A stretch of DNA of 64,000 bases from positions 5,890,001 to 5,954,000 of the forward strand of contig OY294047.1 in the NCBI GenBank assembly GCA_958510825.1, in the 5' to 3' direction. The position numbers and the translations under genes are program-made. Position 1 is the first letter of the stretch. The number at the start of each line of letters is the position of its first letter. The notes under the pieces were generated by a model. That model made no database searches. It saw only the letters and a list, made by a program, of their open reading frames with translations, and was not told the DNA's origin. This document shows positions 1 through 11,105 of this stretch, piece by piece. This DNA comes from Brachypterus glaber (Eukaryota; Arthropoda; Insecta; Coleoptera; Kateretidae).

Positions 1-499
1 ATTATTGCTGAAATGTTTATCATTAATTCAAGATTTATAAACTCTTGTCTAGTTTACTAGGTACCTGTTTAATTGTACAAATAGCCAACTAATAATTATA
101 ATTCAACTAAATTTAGTTTATTTGTAAATATGTTAACTATTGCATGCAATTAATCTTTCTTAATTAATATATTTAAGTTATTAACAATATATTATTATAC
201 TTAATTTAAATTAATAACTAATATTTATATCCGTTTAAAGAGTTGATATAAATTCCAAACTTGTTTTTTTACATATTTATTTAATTTTGAGGTGCACACT
301 ATTATTTTAAATATTAACTGACATAATTGTATGAATTTATGGGTTTAATTTTGACAATTATTATTTAAAGTTTCTTTATTATTAATCAATAAGAAATAAT
401 AATTTATTATTTATTAACTAAGACAAGCCCACATTAAAACGGAAGGATAAAAGAAATATAAAAAATTGTTTTTTACCTTAGCTTTAGGTTTTAAATAAT
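1..499. other. AT-rich sequence, no feature seen
   Basis: Rich in TTAATTA/ATTTAAAT motifs, with no open frame above 60 codons and no clear repeat partner in the window. Confidence 0.6.
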
Positions 500-735
500 A
501 ATTTATTATTCCATCAATCTATTTTCTAATCATCGTTCCTAGAGAGTGATATTGGTAGACTGAAACTTTCGGGCTGCTGGCCCTCTTCAGTACCAAGAGT
601 CATCTCTGCACGCTGATTAAGTAAGCAGTCACTGACCTTACTCGCAAAAAAGACTTCTTTTACTTAGTAATGTCATCAGATTGATGAATAGTTGTGCGCC
701 ATCTATCTAGATGTGGAAAACTACTCATGCTTCTC
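500..735 (+). repeat. TATTCCATCAATCTATTTTC repeat, copy 1
   Basis: About 230 bp with CTTTCGGGCTGCTGGCCCTC and CTCTGCACGCTGATTAAG, repeated in direct orientation at 57107-57316. No coding potential. Confidence 0.75.
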
Positions 736-1000
736 CTAGTCTGGAGACTTTAAATGTTAGCAAGTAGAAGACTTGTGTGTCTCAAGCATATAGTACCATT
801 AACGTTAGAACGAGTGTGGGGAAAGATGTCACTTTCCGCACGCATATGCGTGTGGAAAGAAGGTCTTTTCCGCAGGCTTAATTATTTCATAAAAACAAGT
901 AGCTTGATTATACAAACGTGTAACATTATTGGCTAAGACACTTGTTTCCATGGCGACAGATCAACATTTTGTTGCAAATGCAAATGAAATCTGCAACAAA

Positions 1001-1947
1001 GGAGGGTATCACATTTTGAGCTAAATCGCCTGCAACGATAAGACTTTTGCTTATAGATACATAAAAAATAAATACTTAGGCAAAATTTCAGCCCTTTTTA
1101 CATCCCGGAACATACTTTAATTAATTATTTTAATTAATTAATTTTTTAATTAATTTTGACATATGCCAATGTACGATTTGGCAACATTGCACGAAACTTC
1201 AAGTGTCAAATGTCATCTCGTCAAAATAAAAATAACTTTGCACCTTAACTACTACAGTGGGGCCAAAAGAAAGAGCCTGTGTTGTGTTCACTGCTCTTGA
1301 ATATAGTATTAAAATATTTTGTTGGTTTTATAAGTTTTTACGGATTTAATATACTATAACTGAATGTGTAATTAGACTTATGTGACTAGTTTCTTAGGTT
1401 TCAGTACGATTATGGAGTTATTTTTGAGGTATTTATACTATAATAACATTGTAAGCAAACCAGCAGTTTCAACGATAAACCAAAGCATGTAGTTCCATAG
1501 GACAGTGTTACCCAAGACAAGTAATTTAATGTGGCTTTCAACATGTTAAATTAGTTTATTTACATGATATGATTTAACTAGATTATGAAAAAGTTACACA
1601 TTTTAACTTTTAATATTAATTAAATATATTTATTTAAAAATAAATATATTTAATTAATATTGTACAGTGTTTTTATTATACATTCTACCTAAATGTATTT
1701 ATGTTGGTTTTTAGATAAACAAAAAATATTGCTTTTTTTCAATATGATAGTCACATTTAGCGGAAGAATAATGCGAAGTTGTCGGGTTTTCGATAACAAA
1801 TAATTCCTGAGTTTTTAATTTTTGTTTCATTTTGTTTTTTATTAACAAACACCGTTTTTTATCATTTCTTGTCATCATTTTGCATTTTTTTAAACAAACA
1901 TATTTTACTTATTTAGCCCAAAACTCCTATTTAAAAATATACCCTTC
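1001..1947 (-). mobile_element. AGGGTATC-TIR element, copy 1
   Basis: The ends GGAGGGTATC and the inverted GAAGGGTATA match the ends of a second copy at 43287-44124. Long stretches are shared in inverted order, such as TGAAATTTTGCC near 1085, ATGTACGATTTGGCAACATTG and the GGGCCAAAAGAAAGAG block at 1260. No transposase is visible; short open frames inside are not conserved between the copies. Confidence 0.75.
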
Positions 1948-2193
1948 TTTATCATTAATGTTCAACCATAAGATAATTGGTTTGGACTCGATGCCTCGAT
2001 TCACAATCTCCGCATGCAACCGAGAAACAATATTTCTCGTCCTTGGATCATAATATGCTATTATTTAGCCCCGAAAAAAAGAAAATATATATTAATAATA
2101 TTGTTATATTATTACTTATAAAAAAAATCTCTCTGTATATTACGAATCGTAAAATTAACCTTGACATCTCTCAACAAATACTGTCAAAGAAAG

Positions 2194-2634
2194 ATGGACC
2201 TTACAGAGATTTCTAAAGAAGAACCAATTTCAGTGAGTGAAAATTATATACAAATGGAACTACCTCCATGGGAGCGAAGGCTTAACTATAAAATTGAAAA
2301 GTTTCGAAAGGACATTGGACGTGTTCAAGAAATAAAAAATGGTAATACCAGTAAAAAAATACTCAAGAAACTACCTGCAGGGCTATTAAAGTTGTTGGAA
2401 GAGCATGCAGTTGCAGATCATGCAAACATAGTACAAAATTACCTTGACACGTTGAAACAAAAAGTTAGTACTTTAGCAGAAAGGCGCAGACGATATAAAA
2501 CTTGCAATGCGAATAAAAATAAAGTTGACCAGTTTAACGAAAACAAAGAATTGGAAAGATTTTGGTCTAGTGAATACTCTCGTCAACAAATCACAGAATG
2601 GACAAATTTCTTAATTGCCTTATATCAAAATTAA
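2194..2634 (+). CDS. Retroelement ORF fragment, Arg/Lys-rich coiled segment
   Basis: The open frame from MDLTEISKEEP (an upstream in-frame ATG at 2161 also exists) runs 147 codons. It contains LPPWERRLNYKIEKFRKDIG, a basic helical stretch, then LKQKVSTLAERRRRYK and a final ERFWSS...ITEW block. Segments of this type sit between the endonuclease-like and reverse-transcriptase parts of some retroelement polyproteins (W..R...KI..LR..., then R.RRY). No RT follows; a stop comes at 2634. It is most simply a truncated retroelement piece that happens to remain open. I cannot assign the clade. Confidence 0.4.
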   Translation: MDLTEISKEEPISVSENYIQMELPPWERRLNYKIEKFRKDIGRVQEIKNGNTSKKILKKLPAGLLKLLEEHAVADHANIVQNYLDTLKQKVSTLAERRRRYKTCNANKNKVDQFNENKELERFWSSEYSRQQITEWTNFLIALYQN

Positions 2635-2639
2635 CATAT

Positions 2640-4344
2640 AGAAAAACAGATTTAGGTAGATTAGAACATTTTGGTTTTGTACCCTTAATTAATTATTTAA
2701 TAATGTTCTTTATTGATAACCCAAAAGGCCATTGACTGAGGTCCTTTAGCCACGTTAATAAAATATTGCAGATATTAACAAAAATATAGAAAATTAAAAC
2801 AAATCCAATTGAATTATGAACAAAAATATATATACCCTTTTAAGCGTTAACTTAGTTACATTGTTATCTGAAAATAAATCCAATTTAATTGAGTTAAAAG
2901 TTACTTTTTCTACTGCCTAATTAAGTGCTAGCTTACATATTATGTCCCGTTGTCAAGGCTTGTTTATCTTGGCAAGGAATAAAATCAGTGCAGCATTGTT
3001 TATTGACGACGGTCAATAATGAAAATTTCTTGAGACAACTACTAACTTTTTTCAACTTATTTGTCAAACTGTCAAAATAATTTTTAAACTTTGTTTTTAA
3101 CTGATATTTGGAGTTTGTATATGCACCACGTCTTAAGTGTTCTGGACTGATTTTTTGCCTCGACTCCTTCTCAGCAAAAATACTTTAGTCTCGAACACTA
3201 AAGACTTAGTTCGAATACTAAGTACATAATATACTATTATTTATAAGATCTAATCAAGGTTTTAATATTTTTATCTAGTCTAGTTTTTTTTTCAGCTCGT
3301 ACTCAAAACCTTCTTTATATATTTTTAGGTATTTTGGAGAGCGAGCTGGGAGTCAAAAGCTGGCTAAAGTATAGAACTTTGCAACGCATCAGCGATACTT
3401 TTTAAGACGTGTTCTCAGAGCCTCGACATACAGCGGCGTTATCATGGCTGCACCCAAATAGAACTTCCTCTCAATGGTTTTTCATGCAACCGATTTTGAC
3501 AGATGAAGTTGAAAATATTCAGATTCGCCACTGCTGCTGGCTTTTTTGAGGTTAGATTTATCGTGTGATCATTTTTAAATTCATTTCTTTTTATTCTTGT
3601 GGAACACCTGTTCTTGAAATTATTATTTAATTTACATGTAGACTTGTTAAATTACATAAGAATTTCGTAAAAATTAATTAAAAAAATCAAATCAATTAAA
3701 AATTAACCTTTAGTTATTTTTTTGCCTCGGTAATTTCCTGCAATTTATTTATTGATCCGTTAAAAGTTGAACCACTTATTCAAAAGTTATGTTTATATTT
3801 ATATGTTAATTTCTAACCAAAATATTATTACATAAGAAAAGTACACAGAAAATAGATATTTAAACAAAAAAACGGACAAAATATTCTGAATATTATATTA
3901 TTACAAACCCTTGAAAAAAGACAAAAATTATAAAACTTAACGTTTTAAAAAGTGGCCCTTTTCTTTTTCACACAACTTATATTAACTTTAATTGGTAATG
4001 ATCCGTCCCTTTTTCTGACTCTCTATCTGTCTGTCCCGCCTAGCATACAAGTTTGGGTTAATTTATGTAAGGATACAAAACTCAAATTTGGTAGATATCG
4101 AACGAAAATCGTGTGGAATGAAAATCATGTCGCATGCCAAAAACTTTAAATTATGACAGTATAAACACTGAATAATATAACTTCAAAACTACCTTATTAA
4201 AAAAATATAAATTTTATTTTTTGCATAGAATAATTTTTATTAATCAAAAAATTTAAATTGCCCGTAAATTTTTTCAGGGAAAAAGCACATTGTTTTGCAA
4301 ACTTTGATTCGGGTTCTGCTTGCGTGTGAAAGTTTTAGTTGATG
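2640..4344. other. Non-coding, mostly unassigned
   Basis: AT-rich. 3120-3240 has CTAAAGACTTAGTTCGAATA-type palindromic bits, and 4000-4100 has a (CTGT)n-containing stretch followed by CAAATTTGGTAGATATCG, like other GTCT repeats here. No gene seen. Confidence 0.5.
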
Positions 4345-4567
4345 CCCTCTAAGCTAGAAAGCAGTAACTCCATTTGTCAATAGCAGCGTTTACAAAATAT
4401 TACATCAGAATGGACAGGAAAATGTCTCTATACGACAAATTGAGTTACTGCTCTTACTTAGTTTAGTTTAGGTTATTTAGGTTATATTAAGTTCGTTTTA
4501 ACATGTATTTAATCAAAAAATAGTAGTTCATTAAAGTTACTGCTCTCTATATTAGTAGGGCAGTATT
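4345..4567. mobile_element. GCAGTAACTCCATTTGTC hairpin MITE, copy 1
   Basis: Ends TGCCCTCTAAGCTAGAAAGC and an inverted GCTCTCTATATTAGTAGGGCA, with about 90 bp of extra sequence (GTTTAGGTTATTTAGGTTAT) in the right arm. Related to 49026-49152. Confidence 0.65.
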
Positions 4568-4670
4568 AGCACTTGTAATACCCGGATCTTCCAATTTAAC
4601 AATAAAATTAGTCCATCTCTTGCGCAAGGCAATTTTCCCTTCACCCCCTGTAATCTGTATTTTCCGAGGT

Positions 4671-4942
4671 ATTTTCCTACGACCTAGTTAGTAGTTAGTG
4701 CATATTTCCCACCCATTGCCTATGACGACGTTTGAAAAGTGACAATTAGCTGATTTTACATATCTGCTGTCAGAAAATTAGTAAACGTCAAACACATAAC
4801 CTCAAATTGACAAACTAATTTTAAGATAATTTTTGCGTTTTTTGAATGTTTAGGTGTTAGGTCGTAGGAAAACCAGTATACGCACTTCGACGCAAACCAT
4901 TTCAGTGCTAAAACTAGGTTCGCGTACTCGGTGCGTAATATA
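4671..4942 (+). mobile_element. TTTTCCTACGACCTA MITE plus adjoining segment, copy 1
   Basis: About 205 bp bounded by TTTTCCTACGACCTA and TTAGGTCGTAGGAAAA, followed by about 70 bp (GGTTCGCGTACTCGGTGCGT). The whole block recurs at 31998-32247. Downstream here is a SINE tail; in the other copy it is a LINE tail. Confidence 0.72.
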
Positions 4943-5213
4943 CTATTACATTTTTTTGTTTAACCTCGTACTATTCTACTTAATTAAGCATCCCCTAAGT
5001 CCAGGACTTATGTGGGCTAGTAGTAGAAGGAACCACCGGCTTTAATTGACTTTCGAACCAATTTATAGGGAGTGTCTGCTTCACTTACGCCTTCGCCAAA
5101 TTTCAATTATTAATTAACTGAAAAAGGCAAATCGGCGCCGGTGAGAATCGAACTCACGCTATTTTGGGTAGTAAAAAGTACGACGCGGTAATCCACTACA
5201 CCTATCCTCCCAT
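4943..5213 (-). repeat. tRNA-derived SINE, copy 1
   Basis: Read on the minus strand it starts GGGAGGATAGGTGTAGTGGA (box A region) and continues to a box B region GAGTTCGATTCTCACC, then the SINE body (GCCTTTTTCAGTTAATTAAT, AAGCCGGTGGTTCC, GGGGATGCTTAATTA). It ends in an ATAGT-rich tail near 4944. A second copy at 33048-33328 shares both head and body. Confidence 0.75.
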
Positions 5214-5362
5214 TGTTCTATTACTTTTAAATCTGATAGAAACGTGAACTTTGGCATTAATATAAATTATGCAATTACCCCTTGGTGCTACTAAGGTAAC
5301 AGAGTTTTCGTAAAATATCTTCAGTATAATTCTGAAGCTCTTGTGATATTACAAATGAATAT

Positions 5363-5970
5363 TACATCGGCACTAGTGCTACTAAGAGTGCCGATGTATT
5401 GAAATCTTCGCCGAAAAGTCAAAAATCTTTAACCACCTGGGTGTAAACTCTCTAACTCCATTTCTACATGAGATATCGACTTGCGGTTTTTTGCATATTG
5501 TTTCTTATCGTATTCCGAAGAGCTGATTAGATTTTGGGGGTAAGGGGGTAAAAATAGGGTAAAACTCCTATTTTTAGCGTTTTTTTGTTTATAATTAAGG
5601 CAATTATTATTGTATTTGGTTAATTTAACACTTATATAAAAGATAATTTTAAATTGGTCAGAAAATGTTATAAACAACGTTTTCCTAAAACGCATTGTTT
5701 TCGAGATGTTTGGGTTTAAAGCAGTAAAAGGTTTTTTTAGCATATCACATATTTATAACCCGATTTCAAAGAATTATATTTTAAATAAAAGTTTTTTTTA
5801 AGCCCTATAAAAAATGTTATATACAGTTTTTTGCTAGAATATAATGTTTTAAAGATACAGAATTTAAAATCAAACAAAACACCTAGTTTTAAATTTGCAA
5901 ACTAGATAGCTCTAGTGTACAATAGTGCCGATGTTTTGACAGGGTGCTTGCAACGTTTCATCTAGTTTAT
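5363..5970 (+). mobile_element. ACATCGGCAC repeat, copy 1
   Basis: It starts TTACATCGGCAC with a small palindrome (CATCGGCAC...GTGCCGATG) and ends GTGCCGATGTTTTGACAGGG plus TGCTTGCAACGTTTCATCTA. The same order recurs at 53241-53863. The reverse-strand frames inside both copies (for example 5429-5743) are similar only because the DNA is repeated. I see no recognisable domain in them. Confidence 0.75.
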
Positions 5971-6399
5971 TATTTTAATTGCCTACGAAATTTGCCATTT
6001 GCGATTATTGTTTAAAGGTTATTTTTTTAGTCTGAAACATTTGTTAAATGTCATTAATATTCGCATGTACAAGGGGACACACCCTGTTTAGCATACGAAA
6101 ATAATCTTGAAATTAATATCATAAAAAATTGTGCAATATTTTATTCTAATGATGTTTTTGCCTTGTCATTAAACTAGAAGCTATATTTTAAAAATGCCAC
6201 AAACTTCTTAATTAGTATGAAATATACAAAAAATTAGTAATATTGTAGTGTTTTAGCAAGAACACGGAAAAAAAGTTTATCCCTGTATGCAAGACTGCCA
6301 CAAGCCCATTCGGCAGAAAATTTTTTAAAAACTTGAAAAATATTCGTCGCTAAAAAATGTATTTCATAAAAATGTTACCAAGAACAATATTTATTTATA

Positions 6400-6698
6400 G
6401 TACTAGTGGATAAAGTAAGATATTGCCCATGAGAAAATTAACCTTCGAGAGGGCAATATCGGTTTACCCATGAGTGCCATACAAGGTTTTATCCAATAAA
6501 TAGCTTAGGAATTCATATTTTTATTAAAAAATTTAATGACATTTACAAGAAAATAATTTGACAAGTGACAGTTGAGTGGGTAAAATAAATAATTATCCAC
6601 TCAATAAAGTAAAACCCACGCGGGGGTTATTATTGAGTTTATTTATTTAAAATAAAGCTGGTAATTGTTTTATTATCTGTATGTATTGGATAAAACAA
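6400..6698 (+). mobile_element. TATTGGATAAAA repeat, copy 1
   Basis: Inverted partner of 16141-16457. Shared landmarks are GTAAGATATTGCCCATGAG, TGACAAGTGACAGTTGAGTG and AACCCACGCGGGGGTTATTA. The left part is itself a hairpin (AGATATTGCCC ... GGGCAATATC). It is non-coding. Confidence 0.7.
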
Positions 6699-7017
6699 TT
6701 TTAATAGGCCAAATACAAAACTTCCCCTCTGGTCACACACTGACCACACTGATCATTGTAATGTCTACTACTGTCCTTTTTTTAATTTATTTTCTTACAC
6801 ATGTGTAAGAAAATCAAAAAAATAATACTGCTGCCAAAAAATATTTTCCCCTATAGGCCTAGGTTCATTAAAATCGAAAACGGAAAAAATTAAAAAAAAA
6901 AAAATCAAAAACGGAAAAAATTAAAAATAAATCAAAAACGTTTGTCAAAATTTTTTTTTATTTCAATAAAAAATTCTTTTTTCGTAAAACGAAAAATAAA
7001 TTGAAAAAAAAATGTTT

Positions 7018-7313
7018 TTGAAAAAAATTGTTTTCACCCCATTTTACCCCTTTACTCCAATCCGATTTTTACCAAAAACAATCCCAGCCTAGAACTTTGG
7101 ATAATCACCTCATGGTCCAAATTTGAAGTCGTTAGCTAGAAACGTTCTTAAGTTATCGTGGTCACAAATATTCCGGACAGCCAGACAGATAGACAGACAG
7201 ACCGACAAACCGACAGACAGATTTTTTTTTGACGGAAATCATATTTTTTAGATATAAGAGAAACGTAAAAAAAGCAGTACAAAATTTTCGCAAGACTTTC
7301 TTCGGGAAAAGTA
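7018..7313 (+). repeat. (GACA)n-containing interspersed repeat, copy 1
   Basis: Contains CAATCCGATTTTTACCAAAA, TTATCGTGGTCACAAAT, a GACAGACAGACC run, then CGCAAGACTTTCTTCGGGAA. It is the reverse complement of 55844-56135. Confidence 0.7.
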
Positions 7314-7960
7314 AAAAGATAGTAGTAGACATTAAAAGTTTTATTTAATTTTTCTGAACATTAAGACTGCTCATGGAAACTCTAAAAATTAACAGTAGGC
7401 TATACTTATAGGTTTTTAAGTTTACTCAAATCTTTTTCTGTTTTTTTTTTTTGAAAAATAATGAAATATTTTTTTTTGCTTAAAATTAAACTACACTTTA
7501 GAATCTGCTTTAAAAATAGACAATATTTATAGCCACATTATGGGACTTTTATACATTTATGTTTATTGTTTTTAGAGATACCACTAGGTGGCAGATTATC
7601 TTGATATTGTTTATATAGTTATCAATTGCAAGTTAATTGATTGTTGGAAAATCGAATTTATTAACTTTAGTTATTTACAACCTCGCCTAAAAGAACTTGA
7701 TGCATATATATTGGATCTTTCGTCATTAATTATTCTATATTTTTGTTAAAAGTGATTGATAACTTGACATAATAACACATATTATTATAAATTTAATTTA
7801 TACTTATAATCAATTTAAAAAACTAGTAGCGTTAAATACCATTTAGATTAAATCAATTAGTTTGTTTTTTGAAACCATATTTTTTATATAATTGAAGGAC
7901 ATCGATCCTTTAATCGAGAGAAGGGTCTTATCTTGAAATTTCGTTCGAAGCGCTATGCTT

Positions 7961-8410
7961 CTACTAAAAAAAAACTTTATTTTTTTAATGTATAGTTATT
8001 TTAAACCTTCTCACTTGTAAACAATCTCGAAATTACTATAGCAACGTAAGATACGCATGCGTCGTAATCGAAATGACTAGGCCCAATTTACACAACCGTA
8101 AAACGTTGACGTGCCATTAACGAGAACAAAACAATGGTTTATTCCTCTAAATTATTGGAATAAAAATAAAAGCGATTTTATAAGCAAATTTTGTTTCTAC
8201 AGGAATACAAAAGTGTTTTTAGCAACAGCTTTATCAATTCTCTTTTTTTTACATCAAAACATCATAAAAACAAAGTAAGTAAACAAAAATTGTAAATTTT
8301 GGTTATGTTGACATTCAAAACAAGCCACAGCTTCAGTGTAAATCGGACTTTGTGGAGTATTTAGCGGCAAATTTAAAATAACTATACCTTAAAAAAATAA
8401 ACTTTAGTAG
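7961..8410 (-). mobile_element. CTAAAGTTTATT MITE, copy 1
   Basis: A 450-bp element with TIRs of about 36 bp (CTACTAAAGTTTATTTTTTT... / ...AAAAAAATAAACTTTAGTAG). It shares the internal GCATGCGTCGTAA and GTTTTGTTCTCGTTAATGG stretches with three other copies. This copy is inverted relative to 25184-25615. It is non-coding. Confidence 0.82.
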
Positions 8411-8459
8411 ATAGTTTTTGGAAGAAGATTGTCATTTAGCGATTGAAGAATCGCAGCCC

Positions 8460-8605
8460 TGTACTGATAATAGTATACTATTCAATGAGCGTTTAATAAT
8501 TGCTATTAATCAATGAGGGTAAATTTTGGGACGCGAGCCGATAGGCGAGTGGCCTAATCACCCGAATGATTAATAGCTATTATACTCGAGTAGAATTCTA
8601 TACTT
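8460..8605. repeat. Hairpin around CGAGCCGATAGGCGAG
   Basis: The ATTCAATGAGCGTTTAATAATTGCTATTAATC side and the GATTAATAGCTATTATACTCG side pair imperfectly around a GC-rich tip at 8533-8556. It lies between two MITE copies. Confidence 0.55.
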
Positions 8606-8678
8606 TATCCACTGTCGTTTTAAATTTTAAACGGTTTTTTTTACAGACCCGTGATTAATAGGCCCATTAATCACGGCC

Positions 8679-8912
8679 GTGGATAAAACAGTTTATTTGT
8701 GTCAACAAAATATTTGGTTGGATATGGCCAATTGAATTATTTAGTTGTGACAAATTTTATTTCTGTCAAATAAACTATTTCGTTCCCAATCATTTTGAAA
8801 TTAAAATATTTGTTTACATGAACTAAATATTTATTTGACTCAAATAAAATTTGTTACTCACAACCTAATAATTTAATTAGCCATATCCAAATAAATCCTT
8901 TTTATCAGTGTA
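8679..8912. mobile_element. TTTATTTG MITE, copy 1
   Basis: It pairs closely with 33671-33910 along its whole length (TATTTGGTTGGATATGG, TTATTTCTGTCAAATAAACT, the TTTTTATCAGTGTA end). The two halves are inverted relative to each other, with ATTTGG...CCAAAT boxes. It is non-coding. Confidence 0.75.
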
Positions 8913-9356
8913 TAGAATTCCCAATTATGACCAAAAAATCCTATCCGAAGGAAATAATAGTAGTAGTAATTGTGGGTGGACCTTATATACCTTTTTTTAT
9001 CCTAAAATTTTTAATTAGTTGTAACTAGAAAATTCTCAAAATATGAGAGTGATCAAACTTCTCTAATTGCCATAAATCTTAAAAAATCGTTGAAAATTGT
9101 CTGTAATTTTTTTATAAGCAAAACATTTAAAGGGCTTGAAATCTTATTTTTTTCCTTTTGAGCATATCGTAGAATGAAAAGCTCGGATATTTTTTTGACA
9201 TATTGAATTTTTAAACTGACATTGAATGTGAACGTCAATAGTTTTATACTATAGGGGAGATGAGATCACAGATAATTTTTTAATTACCGATAAATAAAAG
9301 CAAAACCAAGGTAGCTTTTTTAACGAATATTATATCTAAACTTTATTAAGCAAAGG

Positions 9357-9854
9357 CAATGTTGAAAATCATTGAATTTTTGCCCGTCCAATAAAAGTTA
9401 ATTGAAATAAAATAGTTATTTTTGTCCTAAAATAATTGTAAAAAATACTTATTTCGCCGAAAACAATCGGGAACATTTTTGAAATATGCTATTGCGTAAT
9501 ACAGGGTAGGGTGATCATTCGAAAATAATCCACACCAAATACCTCGGAAACTAAGCACAAAATGAAATAATTGTTAATTTTTATATTGTGCTTAGTTTAC
9601 AAGGTATTTGGGTGGATCGTTTTCAAATGATTACGCAATAGCACATTTTAAAATCGTTCCCGATTGTTTTTGGCTAAATAAGTATTTTTACTATTTTATA
9701 ATATCACATAACCTCTATTGGAGGAGCAAAAATTTGATTATTTTTAACAATTTAAAAATATTTTTTAGTTATTTTGGAACCAAAATAACTATTCAATACT
9801 ATGAATAAACTTTTATCGGGGGGCTAAAATTCGATCATTTTTAACATTGTCCTT
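9357..9854. repeat. Foldback repeat, arms about 230 bp
   Basis: 9357-9500 pairs in inverted order with 9620-9854, for example GGCAATGTTGAAAATCATTG with the CATTTTTAACATTGTCC end. A second inner palindrome (9509-9640) contains ACCAAATACCTCGGAAACTAAG / CTTAGTTTACAAGGTATTTG. The arms are imperfect. It lies just downstream of the transposase stop, so it probably inserted there or replaced the 3' part of that transposon. Confidence 0.6.
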
Positions 9855-9886
9855 CCACAAATTGAACAAATGGAAATTAATAATTA

Positions 9887-10389
9887 TTATTTAAGGTGAA
9901 TAAGTTTATCATAAAAATTATGATATATTTTTGGAATCACAACTTTTAACTCCTGTAGATCATTATATTTAGTTTTTGTGATGGGAATTTGACTGTGGTA
10001 TAATGACTGGAATTTATCATCAGCCAAAGGGATTGTAGCTAAATCCCTTGGTAGATTTTCATAGGCATCTGTAAAGTTCTTATTAATTTTAATTTTTCCT
10101 TCTTCGTAGTTTATGCTTCTTAAATTAACAACCAATGAATCCCCCACTAACACCAGGTGGTATTGACGAAAGGTATGGAAGATGGCTAAAAAAAATTGTA
10201 ATCCAAATACCGCACATAATAAGGATTTGTAATGCGTGCATTTTTGCATGCTTCTATGTATTGTAAAGGCGAGTATATATCTTTATTTTTTAATTGCTTC
10301 TCAATAGAAGCATGCATCGAGTCACACTCCATTTGAGTGTGACCTTTTTCCAGAAATTTCTGAGTAATTATAATTTTTATACCTATCCA
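9887..10389 (-). pseudogene. C-terminal fragment of a GHTQME-type transposase
   Basis: Reading leftward from about 10389 there is a frame with ITQKFLEKGHTQMECDSMHA, then IEKQLKNKDIYSPLQYIEAC and YYVRYLDYNFF. A frameshift near 10205 moves the coding sense into the frame ending GDSLVVNLRSINYEEGKIKI ... KYNDLQELKVVIPKIYHNFY...L and a stop at 9887. The G-H-T-x-M-E...H.SIE block and the K-Y-x-D-L-Q ... I-P ... H-x-F-Y ending are familiar from a widespread, poorly named arthropod transposase family. Only the last part remains and it is broken. It sits inside a TIR element (9252-10558). Confidence 0.55.
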
Positions 10390-10851
10390 AGGACTGCTTT
10401 CCAGCTACTTTTCGGACAGTAGGTATTCCGAGATTTTGGTGGAAAGCAAAATGTAAAGCAAATTTGAATACTGACAAAATTTTAAGTAAAATATATTTAT
10501 TTTTGAAAAATAGGGCTTACAAGAAAAAAATATGCACATGGTGATATAATCTCCCCTACATTTTTAAGTTTTCACAAAGACATTTAATGTCAGTGACAAA
10601 TTTATTGAAAACCGATATACGAGCTTTTCATTCTACGCAATCGATATATAATTATGTGCCAAGTTTCAAAATTATCAAATTATTAATATTTAAGAGCTCT
10701 TATTTGGCGCTTAGCTCGTTTTGTTTTTAGTTAAATCATTTTAATATTATGAATATATATTGAAATACGTTAAATAAAAATATATTCAGTCCGATCTGAT
10801 ACATTTTTAAAATTTTTTGTTTACCCTTGGACTTAAATTTATGGTAGAAAT

Positions 10852-11105
10852 CAACGAACTAATAACTCTTCTCTCTAGAATAGGCATTTCATTCGTTAAA
10901 ACTGACAGAAACGTCGGGAACATAAACATTCGACTGTCTTACTCGCACATCTTTGTTCTAACAGAGACAACAATACAAGTTACTGGTAATTGTTATTGTC
11001 CAGGCCTGAATATACCTACTATTTGTTTACAAACAAACCGAGATGTTGGCGATACTTTATTTTAACGGTATGCGTATTCTAGAAAGAAGAGTTATTAGTT
11101 CGTTG
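10852..11105. mobile_element. hAT-type MITE, copy 1
   Basis: A 254-bp element with TIRs CAACGAACTAATAACTCTTC / inverted end. It is flanked by a perfect 8-bp duplication GTAGAAAT (10844-10851 and 11106-11113). An 8-bp duplication is the hallmark of hAT elements. It is non-coding. Confidence 0.88.

Larger units (their letters stand above)
9252..10558 (-). mobile_element. DNA transposon remnant, TAGGGGAGAT TIRs
   Basis: The left end TAGGGGAGATGAGATCAC and the inverted right end TAGGGGAGATTATATCAC match at 16 of 18 positions. It contains the broken GHTQME transposase (minus strand) and, next to the transposase stop, a foldback insertion at 9357-9854. It lies inside a larger palindromic element (about 8957-11345). 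Confidence 0.6.

Noticed and set aside
5133..5213. A tRNA gene on the minus strand
   Set aside because: The GTTCGATTCTCACC box is present, but the sequence continues without break into a body shared with 33048-33328, and the stems do not form a good cloverleaf. It is a SINE head.
5429..5743. A conserved reverse-strand protein (also at 53411-53662)
   Set aside because: The similarity between the two frames exists because the DNA is a repeat. The frames differ in length and reading and have no domain.
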